Below, piece after piece: positions 46,393-54,779 of a stretch of DNA of 64,000 nucleotides. Position 1 is the first letter of the stretch. Each line of letters opens with the position of its first letter. The notes under the pieces are model-generated. The model saw only the letters and a program-made list of their open reading frames with translations. It had not been told where the DNA came from and made no database searches. The DNA comes from Microvirga sp. (GTDB lineage Bacteria; Pseudomonadota; Alphaproteobacteria; Rhizobiales; Beijerinckiaceae): NCBI GenBank assembly GCA_031181145.1, contig JAPSLB010000002.1:1-64000 (forward strand), read 5' to 3'. The translations under genes were made by a program, and so were the position numbers.

Positions 46393-46917
46393 TCAGTCCC
46401 GCAAGGAGATATAGGATCGGATCGCCCATTCCTCGATGGGGGTGTGCTGCGAAGAGGCAACGATGCAAACTCGGTCGAAACGCACGCCCATGCCCATCAT
46501 CCTTCTCTGCAGGACTGCAACCGCCCGGGATTTGTCGGAGCTCTCCTGTACACCATAGGCCAAGGAAATGTGGGGTACGAAGGTTTCGATGCTTCCCACC
46601 CCAAATCCCTCCACCGCCTTTATCTTCATCGCCTTGAGAGGCGCGACGACGGGGAAACGGGCATAGAGCGAACGGTAATAGAGCGGGCTTCCTTCGACCG
46701 TCTCCACGCCAGCCTCGAAGGAAGCCGCGCCTTCCGCCACTCGCGCCAAAAGCGGCTCCAACTCCTCGCAAGTTCTCGGCATATCCTCAACGAGCGTCAG
46801 ATGGGGCTGGAAAACCGGGCTGCCGAAGCGCCTCGCCAGATCCTGGACGACCTCCGAAAACCGCCTCTCATGCTCGGCGCAGGGCATCAGCCAAATGGAA
46901 TGGTAGTTGGTCCTCAT
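46393..46917 (-). CDS. 2H phosphoesterase (2'-5' RNA ligase / cyclic phosphodiesterase family)
   Basis: Cytoplasmic protein of 174 residues with both His-x-Thr/Ser-x motifs of the 2H superfamily: HLTL in FQPHLTLVEDM (about residues 39-42) and HISL in FVPHISLAYG (about residues 114-117). Family members open cyclic phosphodiesters or ligate RNA ends. AGAGGAG precedes the ATG. It starts 35 nt after the LacI gene and closes an ABC-transporter operon, suggesting it works on a cyclic or phosphodiester compound that is imported (inference). Confidence 0.82.
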   Translation of the reverse strand: MRTNYHSIWLMPCAEHERRFSEVVQDLARRFGSPVFQPHLTLVEDMPRTCEELEPLLARVAEGAASFEAGVETVEGSPLYYRSLYARFPVVAPLKAMKIKAVEGFGVGSIETFVPHISLAYGVQESSDKSRAVAVLQRRMMGMGVRFDRVCIVASSQHTPIEEWAIRSYISLRD

Positions 46918-46952
46918 GTTGCTCCTCTACAAAGCAGAGCGGTGCCTCAACT

Positions 46953-47987
46953 TCAGCCTTTGAGCGGCCGGACGCTCCCTCGATACACCAGCGGCACCTG
47001 GAGCACGGACACGATGGGAGGAGCCTTCGGATCGGCCTGCCGTTGATCCAGAATCCTGATGGTCTCGGCAGCCAGCACCTCTTCATCCTGATGAAAGGTG
47101 GTCAGGCGATAGGCGCCCCACCGGGTTTGTGGAATCCCGTCGAAACCGATGACCGACAGGTTCTCTGGGATCGACAGGTTCAGCACGTCCCGCGCATAAT
47201 CCATCAGCCCCAGGGCCATGAGATCGTTGACGCAGAAGACCGCCTCGACGGGATCTCCTGCTCCCAGGAGCAATGATGCGGCCGTCTGCCCTCCGTCGTA
47301 ATCAGTGTAAGCTGCTCTCTGCACCTTGACCTCGATGCCGTGCCTTCGAGCCGCCGTGACGAAGGCCTCCTCCCGCTCGATAAGATTGGGGCTGCCGACG
47401 GTGGATGTGACGAAACCGAGTCTCGTCAGGCCTCTTGCAAGAAACACTTCGACCGCAACCTGCGCCGCACGGGCATTGTCGATCCGAATGTGGTCGGGAC
47501 CATGCTCCGTCCGCCCCACCACAATGAGGGGTTGACCGTTGCGCTGCGCCAACTCGACAATCGACGAAGAGGGCATGCCCGACAGAACGATCGTCGCCTC
47601 CGCCCTGTAGCGCAGGAGCGTCGAATGGGCGGCGCTCACCTGCTCCTCTCCAGGGCCCGTCGGAATGAGCACGGGAACGCTCCCCCGTTCCACCAGATGC
47701 CGAGACAGCGCCGCGATCTGGAGCGTCCGGAAGGGGCTGGCCGGATCGGAGGCGACGAGGCCGACGAGGCGGCTGCGATTTGCAAGGAGCCCCCGCGCCA
47801 GATCGTTGACCTGATAGCCCAGCTCGGCGGCGGCCTGCATCACCTTCTTGCGGGTTCCGGGCGCGATGCTCGCTCCCGGCGTGAAGGCACGTGAGACTGC
47901 CGAGCGGGAAACGCCCGCGCGTTCCGCCACCATATGGGCGCTGATGTAGCCCGGCCCAGTCTCAGGCTCTGCGTCAGTCTCCTGCAT
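46953..47987 (-). CDS. LacI-family transcriptional regulator
   Basis: Cytoplasmic regulator of 344 residues. The N-terminal HTH reads ISAHMVAERAGVSRSAVSRAFTPGASIAPGTRKKVMQAAAELGYQVNDLARGL, and the rest is a sugar-binding-protein-like effector domain (LVGLVASDPASPF, GFDGIPQTRWGAYRLTTF). It starts 7 nt downstream of the second permease gene and is co-transcribed with the ABC transporter genes. It probably represses the operon until the imported compound or its product binds. Confidence 0.9.
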   Translation of the reverse strand: MQETDAEPETGPGYISAHMVAERAGVSRSAVSRAFTPGASIAPGTRKKVMQAAAELGYQVNDLARGLLANRSRLVGLVASDPASPFRTLQIAALSRHLVERGSVPVLIPTGPGEEQVSAAHSTLLRYRAEATIVLSGMPSSSIVELAQRNGQPLIVVGRTEHGPDHIRIDNARAAQVAVEVFLARGLTRLGFVTSTVGSPNLIEREEAFVTAARRHGIEVKVQRAAYTDYDGGQTAASLLLGAGDPVEAVFCVNDLMALGLMDYARDVLNLSIPENLSVIGFDGIPQTRWGAYRLTTFHQDEEVLAAETIRILDQRQADPKAPPIVSVLQVPLVYRGSVRPLKG

Positions 47988-47994
47988 GATCCAC

Positions 47995-48807
47995 TCAGTG
48001 CCCGACTTTGGAAAGAACGTCCGAGCGAAGGAAACGCTCGACGACGAACATAAAGGCGATGGATGGGACCAGCAGGATCAGCGCCGTGATTGACGCGATC
48101 TGATAATTGCCGCCTGCCCCCGCCGTGTAAAGCAGAAGCGGCAGGGTCGTCACATCGGGTGCGCCGACGAAGTAGGTTCCCGTGAACTCGTCCAGGGACT
48201 CCAGGAACACGAAGATGGCGCTCGCCAGAAGCCCCGGCGCCGCAATCGGCAACGTCACGTCCCAGAATCCACGCAGGGCGCTTGCCCCCATGGAACGGGC
48301 AGCCTCTTCCAGTTCCCTGTCGATGGCGGAGAAAGCCGCGGTCGCGATCCATACGGCATAGACAAGTCCATGGGTCACATGAACGAGAACCACGCCGAGT
48401 ATCGTTCCATTGAGGCCGTACTGATAGAATATACGCGCAATATTGACGTAGACCGGCAGGTTCGGGAATGCCTGCGGGATAAGCAGCGCGAGCAGGATCA
48501 GGCCGCGGAACGGCAGGCGAAGGCGTGCCAGAGCGTAGCCCGCGGGAATAGCGAGTCCGAGCGACAGGATCACAGTAAGGGTGGCGATGAAAACGCTCGT
48601 TCCCAACGAGGACATTGCATTGCCGCGAGGCGAGAATACGTTTGCCCAGAAGGAGAACCCATACTTCAGCGGCAAGACATGCGGGAAATACCAGCGCTCA
48701 GTCACTGTCCAGAGAAGAAGGTTGGCCAGAGGACCGAAGATGACGAAGGCCAGGATCCCGAGCGCGATCCCACGGGGAATCCATTTCCAGTCGAAGCGGG
48801 CACTCAT
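47995..48807 (-). CDS. ABC transporter permease (second)
   Basis: Inner-membrane protein of 270 residues with six helices, of the ferric-iron/polyamine/2-aminoethylphosphonate-type (PotC-like) group. The coupling loop is EEAARSMGASALRGFWDVTLPIAAPGLLASAIFVFLESLDEFTGTYFVG. The first codons overlap the stop of the first permease (ATGA overlap), so the two are translated together. Confidence 0.9.
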   Translation of the reverse strand: MSARFDWKWIPRGIALGILAFVIFGPLANLLLWTVTERWYFPHVLPLKYGFSFWANVFSPRGNAMSSLGTSVFIATLTVILSLGLAIPAGYALARLRLPFRGLILLALLIPQAFPNLPVYVNIARIFYQYGLNGTILGVVLVHVTHGLVYAVWIATAAFSAIDRELEEAARSMGASALRGFWDVTLPIAAPGLLASAIFVFLESLDEFTGTYFVGAPDVTTLPLLLYTAGAGGNYQIASITALILLVPSIAFMFVVERFLRSDVLSKVGH

Positions 48808-49628
48808 CGGCTATGCTCCCTCATGGTCTGGCGCAGATAAACCCAGGCCACCGCGCTGGTCATCAGCAGAGAGATCAGACCGAGAGCGTTGGCCACACCG
48901 TAATCCCTGTAGGCATTGATGCGAAACGCCATGTTGGCTGTGATCATGGTGGGAGACTGGGCATTGATCATGAGCGGGACCGACAGCACCGACATCATGG
49001 TCACGAAGCTGAGAATAAGGCCGACGAGAAGCGTCGTGCGGACCTGGGGCAGCACGATTTCGATGAGGATCCGCAGGCGATTGGCACCGAGGTTGCGCGC
49101 GGCCTCGATGGTGCTGCGGTCGATGGACGCCATGGCTCCGGAGAGAAGGAGCGCGACGAATGGTGTCTGCTTCCAGACGAAAGCGATGACGATGCCCCTC
49201 CAATCGAGAAAGGACACGGCCGACAGGGGCGTCATCAGCCCCAATTCGATGAAGATGTTGTTCATCAAGCCGTTCTTGGCCAGGAATGTCCGCAGGATCT
49301 GGCCGACGACGATGAACGGAATGAACAGGGGCCAGCGGTAAATCCAACGCAGGATCGCGACGGCACGCGGGTTGGAGCCGAGCGTGAGATAGCCGCCGAT
49401 CATGATGGAGAAAAGGCCGATCAGGGCGGACGACATCAGCACGATGGTGAGCGTGAACAACATATCGCGGCTGTAGAGCTCGAAGGCCTTCGTGAAGTTT
49501 CCAAGACTGAATGCTCCACCGACGTCGAACGCGCCCGTAATGGAACTGACGAGAGGCACAATGAAAAGAAGGACGACGATCGCCAGCGCCGGCGCGACGA
49601 GCAGAAATCCTATCAAATGAATCGGCAT
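48804..49628 (-). CDS. ABC transporter permease (first)
   Basis: Inner-membrane protein of 274 residues, PotB-like, with six helices. It begins MPIHLIGFLLVAPALAIVVLLFIVPLV, and the coupling loop is IEAARNLGANRLRILIEIVLPQVRTTLLVGLILSFVTMMSVLSVPLMI. The frame is open upstream through the intercistronic hairpin, but only this ATG gives a normal first helix; its Shine-Dalgarno (GGGGGC) is about 14 nt away. It pairs with the next permease to form the membrane channel. Confidence 0.88.
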   Translation of the reverse strand: MPIHLIGFLLVAPALAIVVLLFIVPLVSSITGAFDVGGAFSLGNFTKAFELYSRDMLFTLTIVLMSSALIGLFSIMIGGYLTLGSNPRAVAILRWIYRWPLFIPFIVVGQILRTFLAKNGLMNNIFIELGLMTPLSAVSFLDWRGIVIAFVWKQTPFVALLLSGAMASIDRSTIEAARNLGANRLRILIEIVLPQVRTTLLVGLILSFVTMMSVLSVPLMINAQSPTMITANMAFRINAYRDYGVANALGLISLLMTSAVAWVYLRQTMREHSR

Positions 49629-49695
49629 GGCAAATCGTCTGCCCCCTGCTTTCAGGCTATCTGCATGGATTGTGCGAAACGCACCGGCAGAGTCG

Positions 49696-49724
49696 GGCTG
49701 GGGAAGCTCTTCGCTTCCCCAGCC
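49696..49724 (-). terminator. Intercistronic hairpin after the binding-protein gene
   Basis: A perfect 12-bp stem (GGCTGGGGAAGC with its complement) and 5-nt loop begins 10 nt after the binding-protein stop. It has no T-tract. It likely stabilises the binding-protein mRNA or reduces readthrough into the permease genes. Confidence 0.65.
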
Positions 49725-49734
49725 ATGAACAACC

Positions 49735-50874
49735 TTAGTTTCCGACCTGGCGTTCATAGGCTTCCAGAATAGCGCTGTTGTACGGAGCAATCGGGAACGG
49801 CTTGCCGTACTTGGCCAGTTCCTCAGGCGAGATATCCGTAAAGAGCTTTTCCCAGGTCTCCTTGTCGAGGTTTGCCTGGACGTGCTGAGCATCGATGCCC
49901 GGATACCAGTTGAACCGCTCGACGATCCCCTCCGCCTGCACTTTCGGACTCGTTGCGAGAGCCACGAATTTCTCGGCGAGTTCCTTGTTCGCACTTTTCG
50001 CCGGAATTACGTAGTGCATCGGTTGACCGGGCATGCCGGGAGAAGGCAGGACGAGCTTCATCTCGGGCGGGAGCTGACCGTTGGCCTTCCAGGAATAGAA
50101 CATGTCGACCCACACCGGGCCGACGGCGATCTCCCCGCGGCTGAGCATGTCCAGCGTGCCGGCGTTGCCCGGGGTGAGCGTAGCGTTGCGAGTGAACTCC
50201 TTCAGAGACGCAAAGGCCTTGTCCCAGTTTTTGGCCTCGTTGGGATCGAAGGGTCCGTTCATGAGCTTCTGCGCATCGCCCTCGCCATAGGCATAGATCC
50301 ATCCCATGACGAAGCTGACGCCCGAGGCTCCGCCCTTGATGCCGTTATAGCCGAATTGCTTGGGGTTCTTCTTCGCGAACTCCACGATCTCATCATAGCT
50401 TTTCGGTGGATTGGGAACCAGGGCCGGGTTGTAGGCCAGGGCTGTCTGGCTGTTGAACATGGGCATGACATAGCCGTCCACGTTCGTCCCGAGGGCAATC
50501 TTGGCGTTCTCGCGTGTCACGAGAGAACCAGTCGGAATCTTGCTGCGATAGGCTTCGAGGAACCTCTGCTCGACCATGGGCCCGACGAATTTCTCGTGAA
50601 CCACGGCAACGTCGGCGTCCCACTTCTCGACACCGGCCTTGTCCTGAGCCTCGAAACGCTCGAGGATCTTCTGCGACCCGGCATCGCCCGGACCGGTTCC
50701 GACCACGCGAACCTTCGTGCCTGGGTTCCCCTTCTCGAAAAGCGGCCCGAGATACTCGTTCACATAGTCGACCATGTTCTTGTCGCCGGCTGTGAGAACG
50801 GTAAGCTCCGCTGCAGAAAGCGGTGTGCAGAATATGCCTGCCGCCAGCGTGGAAGCGATCAGTTTAGTCTTCAT
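49735..50874 (-). CDS. ABC transporter substrate-binding protein (extracellular solute-binding family 1)
   Basis: Periplasmic 379-residue protein with a signal peptide (MKTKLIAS, hydrophobic core, cleaved after PLSA). Mature segments include ELTVLTAGDKNMVDYVNEYLGPLFEK, VRVVGTGPGDAGSQKILERFEAQ and ALAYNPALVPNPPKSYDEIVEFAKKN, as in ferric-iron/AEP/polyamine binding proteins. No Tyr-rich iron-binding site is obvious, so a phosphonate- or sugar-phosphate-like ligand is as likely. AAGGAG lies 8 nt before the ATG. It is encoded between the ATPase and permease genes. Confidence 0.88.
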   Translation of the reverse strand: MKTKLIASTLAAGIFCTPLSAAELTVLTAGDKNMVDYVNEYLGPLFEKGNPGTKVRVVGTGPGDAGSQKILERFEAQDKAGVEKWDADVAVVHEKFVGPMVEQRFLEAYRSKIPTGSLVTRENAKIALGTNVDGYVMPMFNSQTALAYNPALVPNPPKSYDEIVEFAKKNPKQFGYNGIKGGASGVSFVMGWIYAYGEGDAQKLMNGPFDPNEAKNWDKAFASLKEFTRNATLTPGNAGTLDMLSRGEIAVGPVWVDMFYSWKANGQLPPEMKLVLPSPGMPGQPMHYVIPAKSANKELAEKFVALATSPKVQAEGIVERFNWYPGIDAQHVQANLDKETWEKLFTDISPEELAKYGKPFPIAPYNSAILEAYERQVGN

Positions 50875-50938
50875 GTCAGTTCTCCTTGGGCCACCACCGG
50901 TGCCCATGCATCTTTGCCGGCGGTTGAAATCTGCCGGT

Positions 50939-52018
50939 CTATTGTTTTGGGAATAGGAAGAGCGCCTCTTCCGGGATCCGGATCGAGACGCGCCTGCCGA
51001 TTTCAAAACTGCGAGGAGAATCGACGATCACGTGCGCCGGACCGACAGCGATCACATGACGCCAGAGGCCGCCGGGATAACTCGTCTGCTCAACGACGCC
51101 GCTCAAACGCAGGGATCCGTCGCCCTGTACGGATAAGATCGCCCCTCCCGCATCGCTCAACTCAACAGACTCACCACGGAACCGGGCGTTCAACGGGCCG
51201 GAAAGCGTTCGCCCGCGCGCGGAGGCGACGGCGGCCGAGTTGAATGATCCGGCGGCAATCTCGACCCGATCGCCTTTCGTTACCGCCGAGAGTTCAATGA
51301 GATTTTCCGCTCCCATGAAAGCCGCCACGAAATCGGAAGCGGGACGATTGTACACGTCCTCGGGCGTGCCGACCTGCGCGATCTCGCCGTTATTGAGGAT
51401 GACGATCCGGTCCGCCATCACCATAGCTTCCTCACGGTCATGCGTGACGTGCACCGCTGTGATCCCGAGGCGCCGCTGAAGCGCGGTAATTTCATGACGC
51501 ACCGTCAAGCGTATCCGCGCATCGAGATTCGACAGCGGCTCATCGAGCAGAAGGATGTCGGGCTGGATCGCGAGCGCCCGTCCTAACGCCACGCGCTGAC
51601 GCTGCCCGCCGGACAGGTTTGCGGGCTTTCGCGCGCCGAGAGCGTCCAAGCCTAGCAGCCTTTTGATTTCGGTGACCCGCGCCTCGATCGTGGCTTTTGG
51701 CATCCTGCGGAGCTTCAGCCCGTACCCGATATTCTGATCGACCGTCATATGGGGCCAGAGCGCATACGACTGGAAAACGAGGGCCATTCCCCGCTTGTCG
51801 GGGGGAAGCCCGGTGACATCGCGCCCGTTGACGCGGATGGCGCCGGAAGCCGGGGTATTGAAGCCTGCAATGCTGCGCAAAAGTGTCGTCTTCCCGCAAC
51901 CGGAAGAACCAAGGAGAGCCACGAACTCCCCCTTCTCTACGGCGAGATTCACCCCTTTCAGGACTTCATTTTGACCATAGAGAACACGGGCATTCACGAC
52001 TTCGAGAAAGGCGTTCAA
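50939..52018 (-). CDS. ABC transporter ATP-binding protein (PotA-like)
   Basis: Cytoplasmic ATPase of 359 residues. Walker A is GSSGCGKTT, followed by FQSYALWPHMTV, the signature LSGGQRQRVALGRALA and Walker B (ILLLDEPLSNLDARIR). After the ATPase domain comes a TOBE domain (about residues 270-355). I place the start at a TTG (MNAFLEVVNARVL) because AGAGGGGG lies 8 nt upstream, while ATGs further upstream have no ribosome binding site and add an unconserved tail. First gene of the six-gene operon. Confidence 0.9.
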   Translation of the reverse strand: MNAFLEVVNARVLYGQNEVLKGVNLAVEKGEFVALLGSSGCGKTTLLRSIAGFNTPASGAIRVNGRDVTGLPPDKRGMALVFQSYALWPHMTVDQNIGYGLKLRRMPKATIEARVTEIKRLLGLDALGARKPANLSGGQRQRVALGRALAIQPDILLLDEPLSNLDARIRLTVRHEITALQRRLGITAVHVTHDREEAMVMADRIVILNNGEIAQVGTPEDVYNRPASDFVAAFMGAENLIELSAVTKGDRVEIAAGSFNSAAVASARGRTLSGPLNARFRGESVELSDAGGAILSVQGDGSLRLSGVVEQTSYPGGLWRHVIAVGPAHVIVDSPRSFEIGRRVSIRIPEEALFLFPKQ

Positions 52019-52767
52019 CGATATCCCCCTCTGGCTGAGGCCGCCTCGGCCTTTGTTGCACAGGCGTGCAAGAATTATGCTCCGCTCCATAAGCAACACT
52101 CAAGTGGGTGTAGACGAAGGTCTGATACACTTTTGTGACAGCGATCTCTGACGTTGGGGGTTGCGCAGCCTCAATGCGCATTGATGAGCCACAAACCGCT
52201 CCGACTACGTCGCCTAAGCACGGCTGTTGTCTCAGCTTCCTGAGCCGCCCAGCCGTACGCTCGTCGAGAATTTCGAGACAGCTGTTCTTTGCCTCGGCCC
52301 TGAGGCTTCAGCCCTCTCGCCTCTGGCCTCCGCCGATCACGTCTTCCTTGTCCCTGCCTGAAGCTCCGAGGCGAGGCGGACATGCCTTTGAAAGGCTATG
52401 CACCCATGGTTGCCTATAGCCTCGGCGCCCAGCCCGCCATCGATACAACATATCGTCAAGCACGCAAGAAGCCTTTCATTTCGCCGCTATCGAGTCGAGA
52501 ATCTGCAACTTTTTGCGGCCTCGCTTGTTGAAGGGCAGTCAAGTTGTCCTTCGTCCGCCTGCACTGAAATGCACTTGCTCAGTCCAACCATGACGGACAG
52601 TGAGGAATCGCAGCGGCCGGACCACATGACCGCATCGGTAACGAGCCCGGGAGGTTGCAGAGTGGAAGTGGTGCGCCCGCGCCCTAACTGCTTCCCGGGC
52701 CGCATCACCACACCTCGTCGGCATTCCGACGACCGTTCTTAACTTCGTTTGAGGGGAGCACGGGCTC
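52019..52767. other. Long divergent intergenic region, no gene seen
   Basis: About 750 bp between the ABC operon (minus) and the arabinan-type operon (plus). Open frames on both strands give Arg/Ser/Pro-rich translations without family resemblance. It should hold the promoters of both operons. Confidence 0.5.
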
Positions 52768-54318
52768 TTGGCGCAATTCGAATCCAAGCCGCAGATCTTG
52801 CACCGCACAGCCCAACGCGCCCGATATGGTGAACCGATCGAGAGCCCGTACGAGGATTCGGACGAACGCTGGACAACCATCGAGGTCGATACACCGGCCC
52901 ACGCGGAAGCCCGTCCGCTCGTGGTCGATCTCGACGGGACTCTGATTGCGTCGGATCTCCTGATCGAGACTGCTTTTTCCGAACTGGGTCGGCGTCCGCA
53001 TTCCCTGATCGAGTTGCTGAGAGTTCTCGCGCGCGGCAAGGCGGCTCTCAAGCACCGGCTCGCGGAGCCTGTCGATTTCGATCCTGGCACCCTCCCCTAC
53101 GATCCGGCAGTCCTCGCCGCCATCAAACAAGCGCGCGCCGACGGGCGACCAGTCTATCTGGCCTCCGCCAGCCATGAGAAGCTGGTCGGCAGGGTTGCCG
53201 GACATCTCGGCCTTTTTGCCGGATGGTTCGCCTCCAACGAAACCACAAATCTCGCCGCCGAGATAAAGGCGGCCCAGCTTGTCGAAGCTTTCGGAGAGGG
53301 CGGCTTCGACTATATCGGCAACGACGCGGCCGACCTGCCGGTCTGGGAGAAAGCCGCACGAACCTTCGCCATCCGAGCTCCGGCCCGGGTCCGGAGGCAA
53401 CTTGCTTTGAAGCGGACCGAAATCGAGCACCTTCCGTGCTCGCGCCCCGACTGGCGAACGTGGGCCAGGATGTTCAGAGTCCACCAATACGCCAAGAACG
53501 CCCTGATTTTCGTCCCGCTGCTGACCTCCCATCTTTTCACGATGGAGGCGCTGACCCAGGCCCTTTTGGCCTTCGTTGCCTTCTCGCTGTGTGCCTCCAG
53601 CATCTACATTCTCAACGATCTCGTGGATCTGCAGGACGACCGCCGGCACCGCAGCAAGTGCAATCGCCCTCTGGCCTGTGGCGCCATTCCGCTGATGCAC
53701 GGCGTCGTCGCGATCCCGATCCTGTTCCTGAGCGCCGTTGCAATCGCATCGATGCTCTCATTTGCGTTTCTTGGTGTCCTGCTCGGCTACTTTGCCTTGA
53801 CGACGGCCTATTCCTTCGCCCTCAAGCGCATGATGATCGTCGACGTGATCACGCTCGCAGGGCTCTATTCGGTGCGAGTGATCGGCGGCGCCGTGGCAAC
53901 AGGGATCATGGTCTCGGAATGGCTCCTGGCCTTCTGCATGATGATCTTCATGTCGCTCGCGCTGATCAAGCGCTATATCGAGCTGGCGGCCCGCCGCGAC
54001 GCCAACCTGCCCGACCCGACCAGCCGGGATTACAAGAACAGCGATCTCGAGATCGTCGCCGCCCTTGCGGCGGGAGCAGGCTTCAATGCGGTGACGATCT
54101 TCACTCTGTACATCTCCAGCGATGCCGTTAACGAACTCTATACGCACCCGCAGATCCTTTGGCTGGTTGGGCCACTGCTGATGTATTGGATCGCACGCGC
54201 CCTGATGCTGGCCAGTCGCCGCCTCATGGACGACGATCCTGTGGTGTTCGCGATCAAGGACAAAGTCAGCCTGGTCACGGCCGGTGCGGTGGCCCTCCTC
54301 GTCCTTGCGGCCATTTGA
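52768..54318 (+). CDS. HAD phosphatase-UbiA prenyltransferase fusion (decaprenyl-phosphate phosphoribosyltransferase-like)
   Basis: Protein of 516 residues with two parts. Residues 45-215 are a HAD phosphatase domain with motif I DLDGT (54-58), a Ser motif (LASASHE) and motif IV YIGNDAADLP. Residues 225-516 are a UbiA membrane domain with NDLVDLQDD (283-291), KxNRP after it, and the second motif YSFALKRMMIVDVITLAGLYSVRVIGG. That UbiA pattern matches Rv3806c/NoeC-type enzymes that join phosphoribose to polyprenyl phosphate. The fused HAD could remove the 5-phosphate (inference). The start is a TTG nine nt after GAGGGGAG; no ATG lies near. First gene of the operon. Confidence 0.88.
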   Translation: MAQFESKPQILHRTAQRARYGEPIESPYEDSDERWTTIEVDTPAHAEARPLVVDLDGTLIASDLLIETAFSELGRRPHSLIELLRVLARGKAALKHRLAEPVDFDPGTLPYDPAVLAAIKQARADGRPVYLASASHEKLVGRVAGHLGLFAGWFASNETTNLAAEIKAAQLVEAFGEGGFDYIGNDAADLPVWEKAARTFAIRAPARVRRQLALKRTEIEHLPCSRPDWRTWARMFRVHQYAKNALIFVPLLTSHLFTMEALTQALLAFVAFSLCASSIYILNDLVDLQDDRRHRSKCNRPLACGAIPLMHGVVAIPILFLSAVAIASMLSFAFLGVLLGYFALTTAYSFALKRMMIVDVITLAGLYSVRVIGGAVATGIMVSEWLLAFCMMIFMSLALIKRYIELAARRDANLPDPTSRDYKNSDLEIVAALAAGAGFNAVTIFTLYISSDAVNELYTHPQILWLVGPLLMYWIARALMLASRRLMDDDPVVFAIKDKVSLVTAGAVALLVLAAI

Positions 54319-54338
54319 GCATGTCGCGGAGGCAGAAC

Positions 54339-54779
54339 TTGGACAACATGGGCTCCATCCGCCGGACCGGCTCACCCGCTCCGGCAATGTTCATCCGGTA
54401 CGTGCTGTTTGCCGTTCTTGCGACGCTGGCGAACCTGCTCACCCAGGAGGCGAGCATCCGCCTCGTTCCAGGAGCGCCTTTGAGCTTCTCCATCCTCATG
54501 GGCACCGCTGCCGGCTTCATCCTCAAATATGCACTGGACAAAAAATGGGTGTTCGAGGACACCTATAGCGGCCACCGGCAGGAATTGCACAAGATCGGGC
54601 TTTACGGCGCCTTCAGCGTCCTGACCACGCTGGTCTTCTGGGGCTTCGAGATCGCCTTCTGGACGATTTGGCAGACCGATGTCGCCAAGTATACCGGTGC
54701 CGTGCTGGGCCTTGCCATCGGCTATGCCGCCAAGTTCCTGCTCGATCGGAATTTCGTGTTCAAGGAGCGTCAGGCATGA
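54339..54779 (+). CDS. GtrA-family membrane protein
   Basis: Inner-membrane protein of about 146 residues with four helices (MFIRYVLFAVLATLANLLTQEASI, LSFSILMGTAAGFILKYALDKKWVF, GAFSVLTTLVFWGFEIAF, GLAIGYAAKFLLDRNFVF). The K(Y)xLDKKWVF and FLLDRNFVF repeats are GtrA hallmarks. The family moves or presents polyprenyl-linked sugars; the mycobacterial relative Rv3789 is encoded beside dprE1. I start at a TTG after GGAGG (54328-54332); ATG at 54321 or 54348 are alternatives. Its stop overlaps the next gene. Confidence 0.82.
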   Translation: MDNMGSIRRTGSPAPAMFIRYVLFAVLATLANLLTQEASIRLVPGAPLSFSILMGTAAGFILKYALDKKWVFEDTYSGHRQELHKIGLYGAFSVLTTLVFWGFEIAFWTIWQTDVAKYTGAVLGLAIGYAAKFLLDRNFVFKERQA

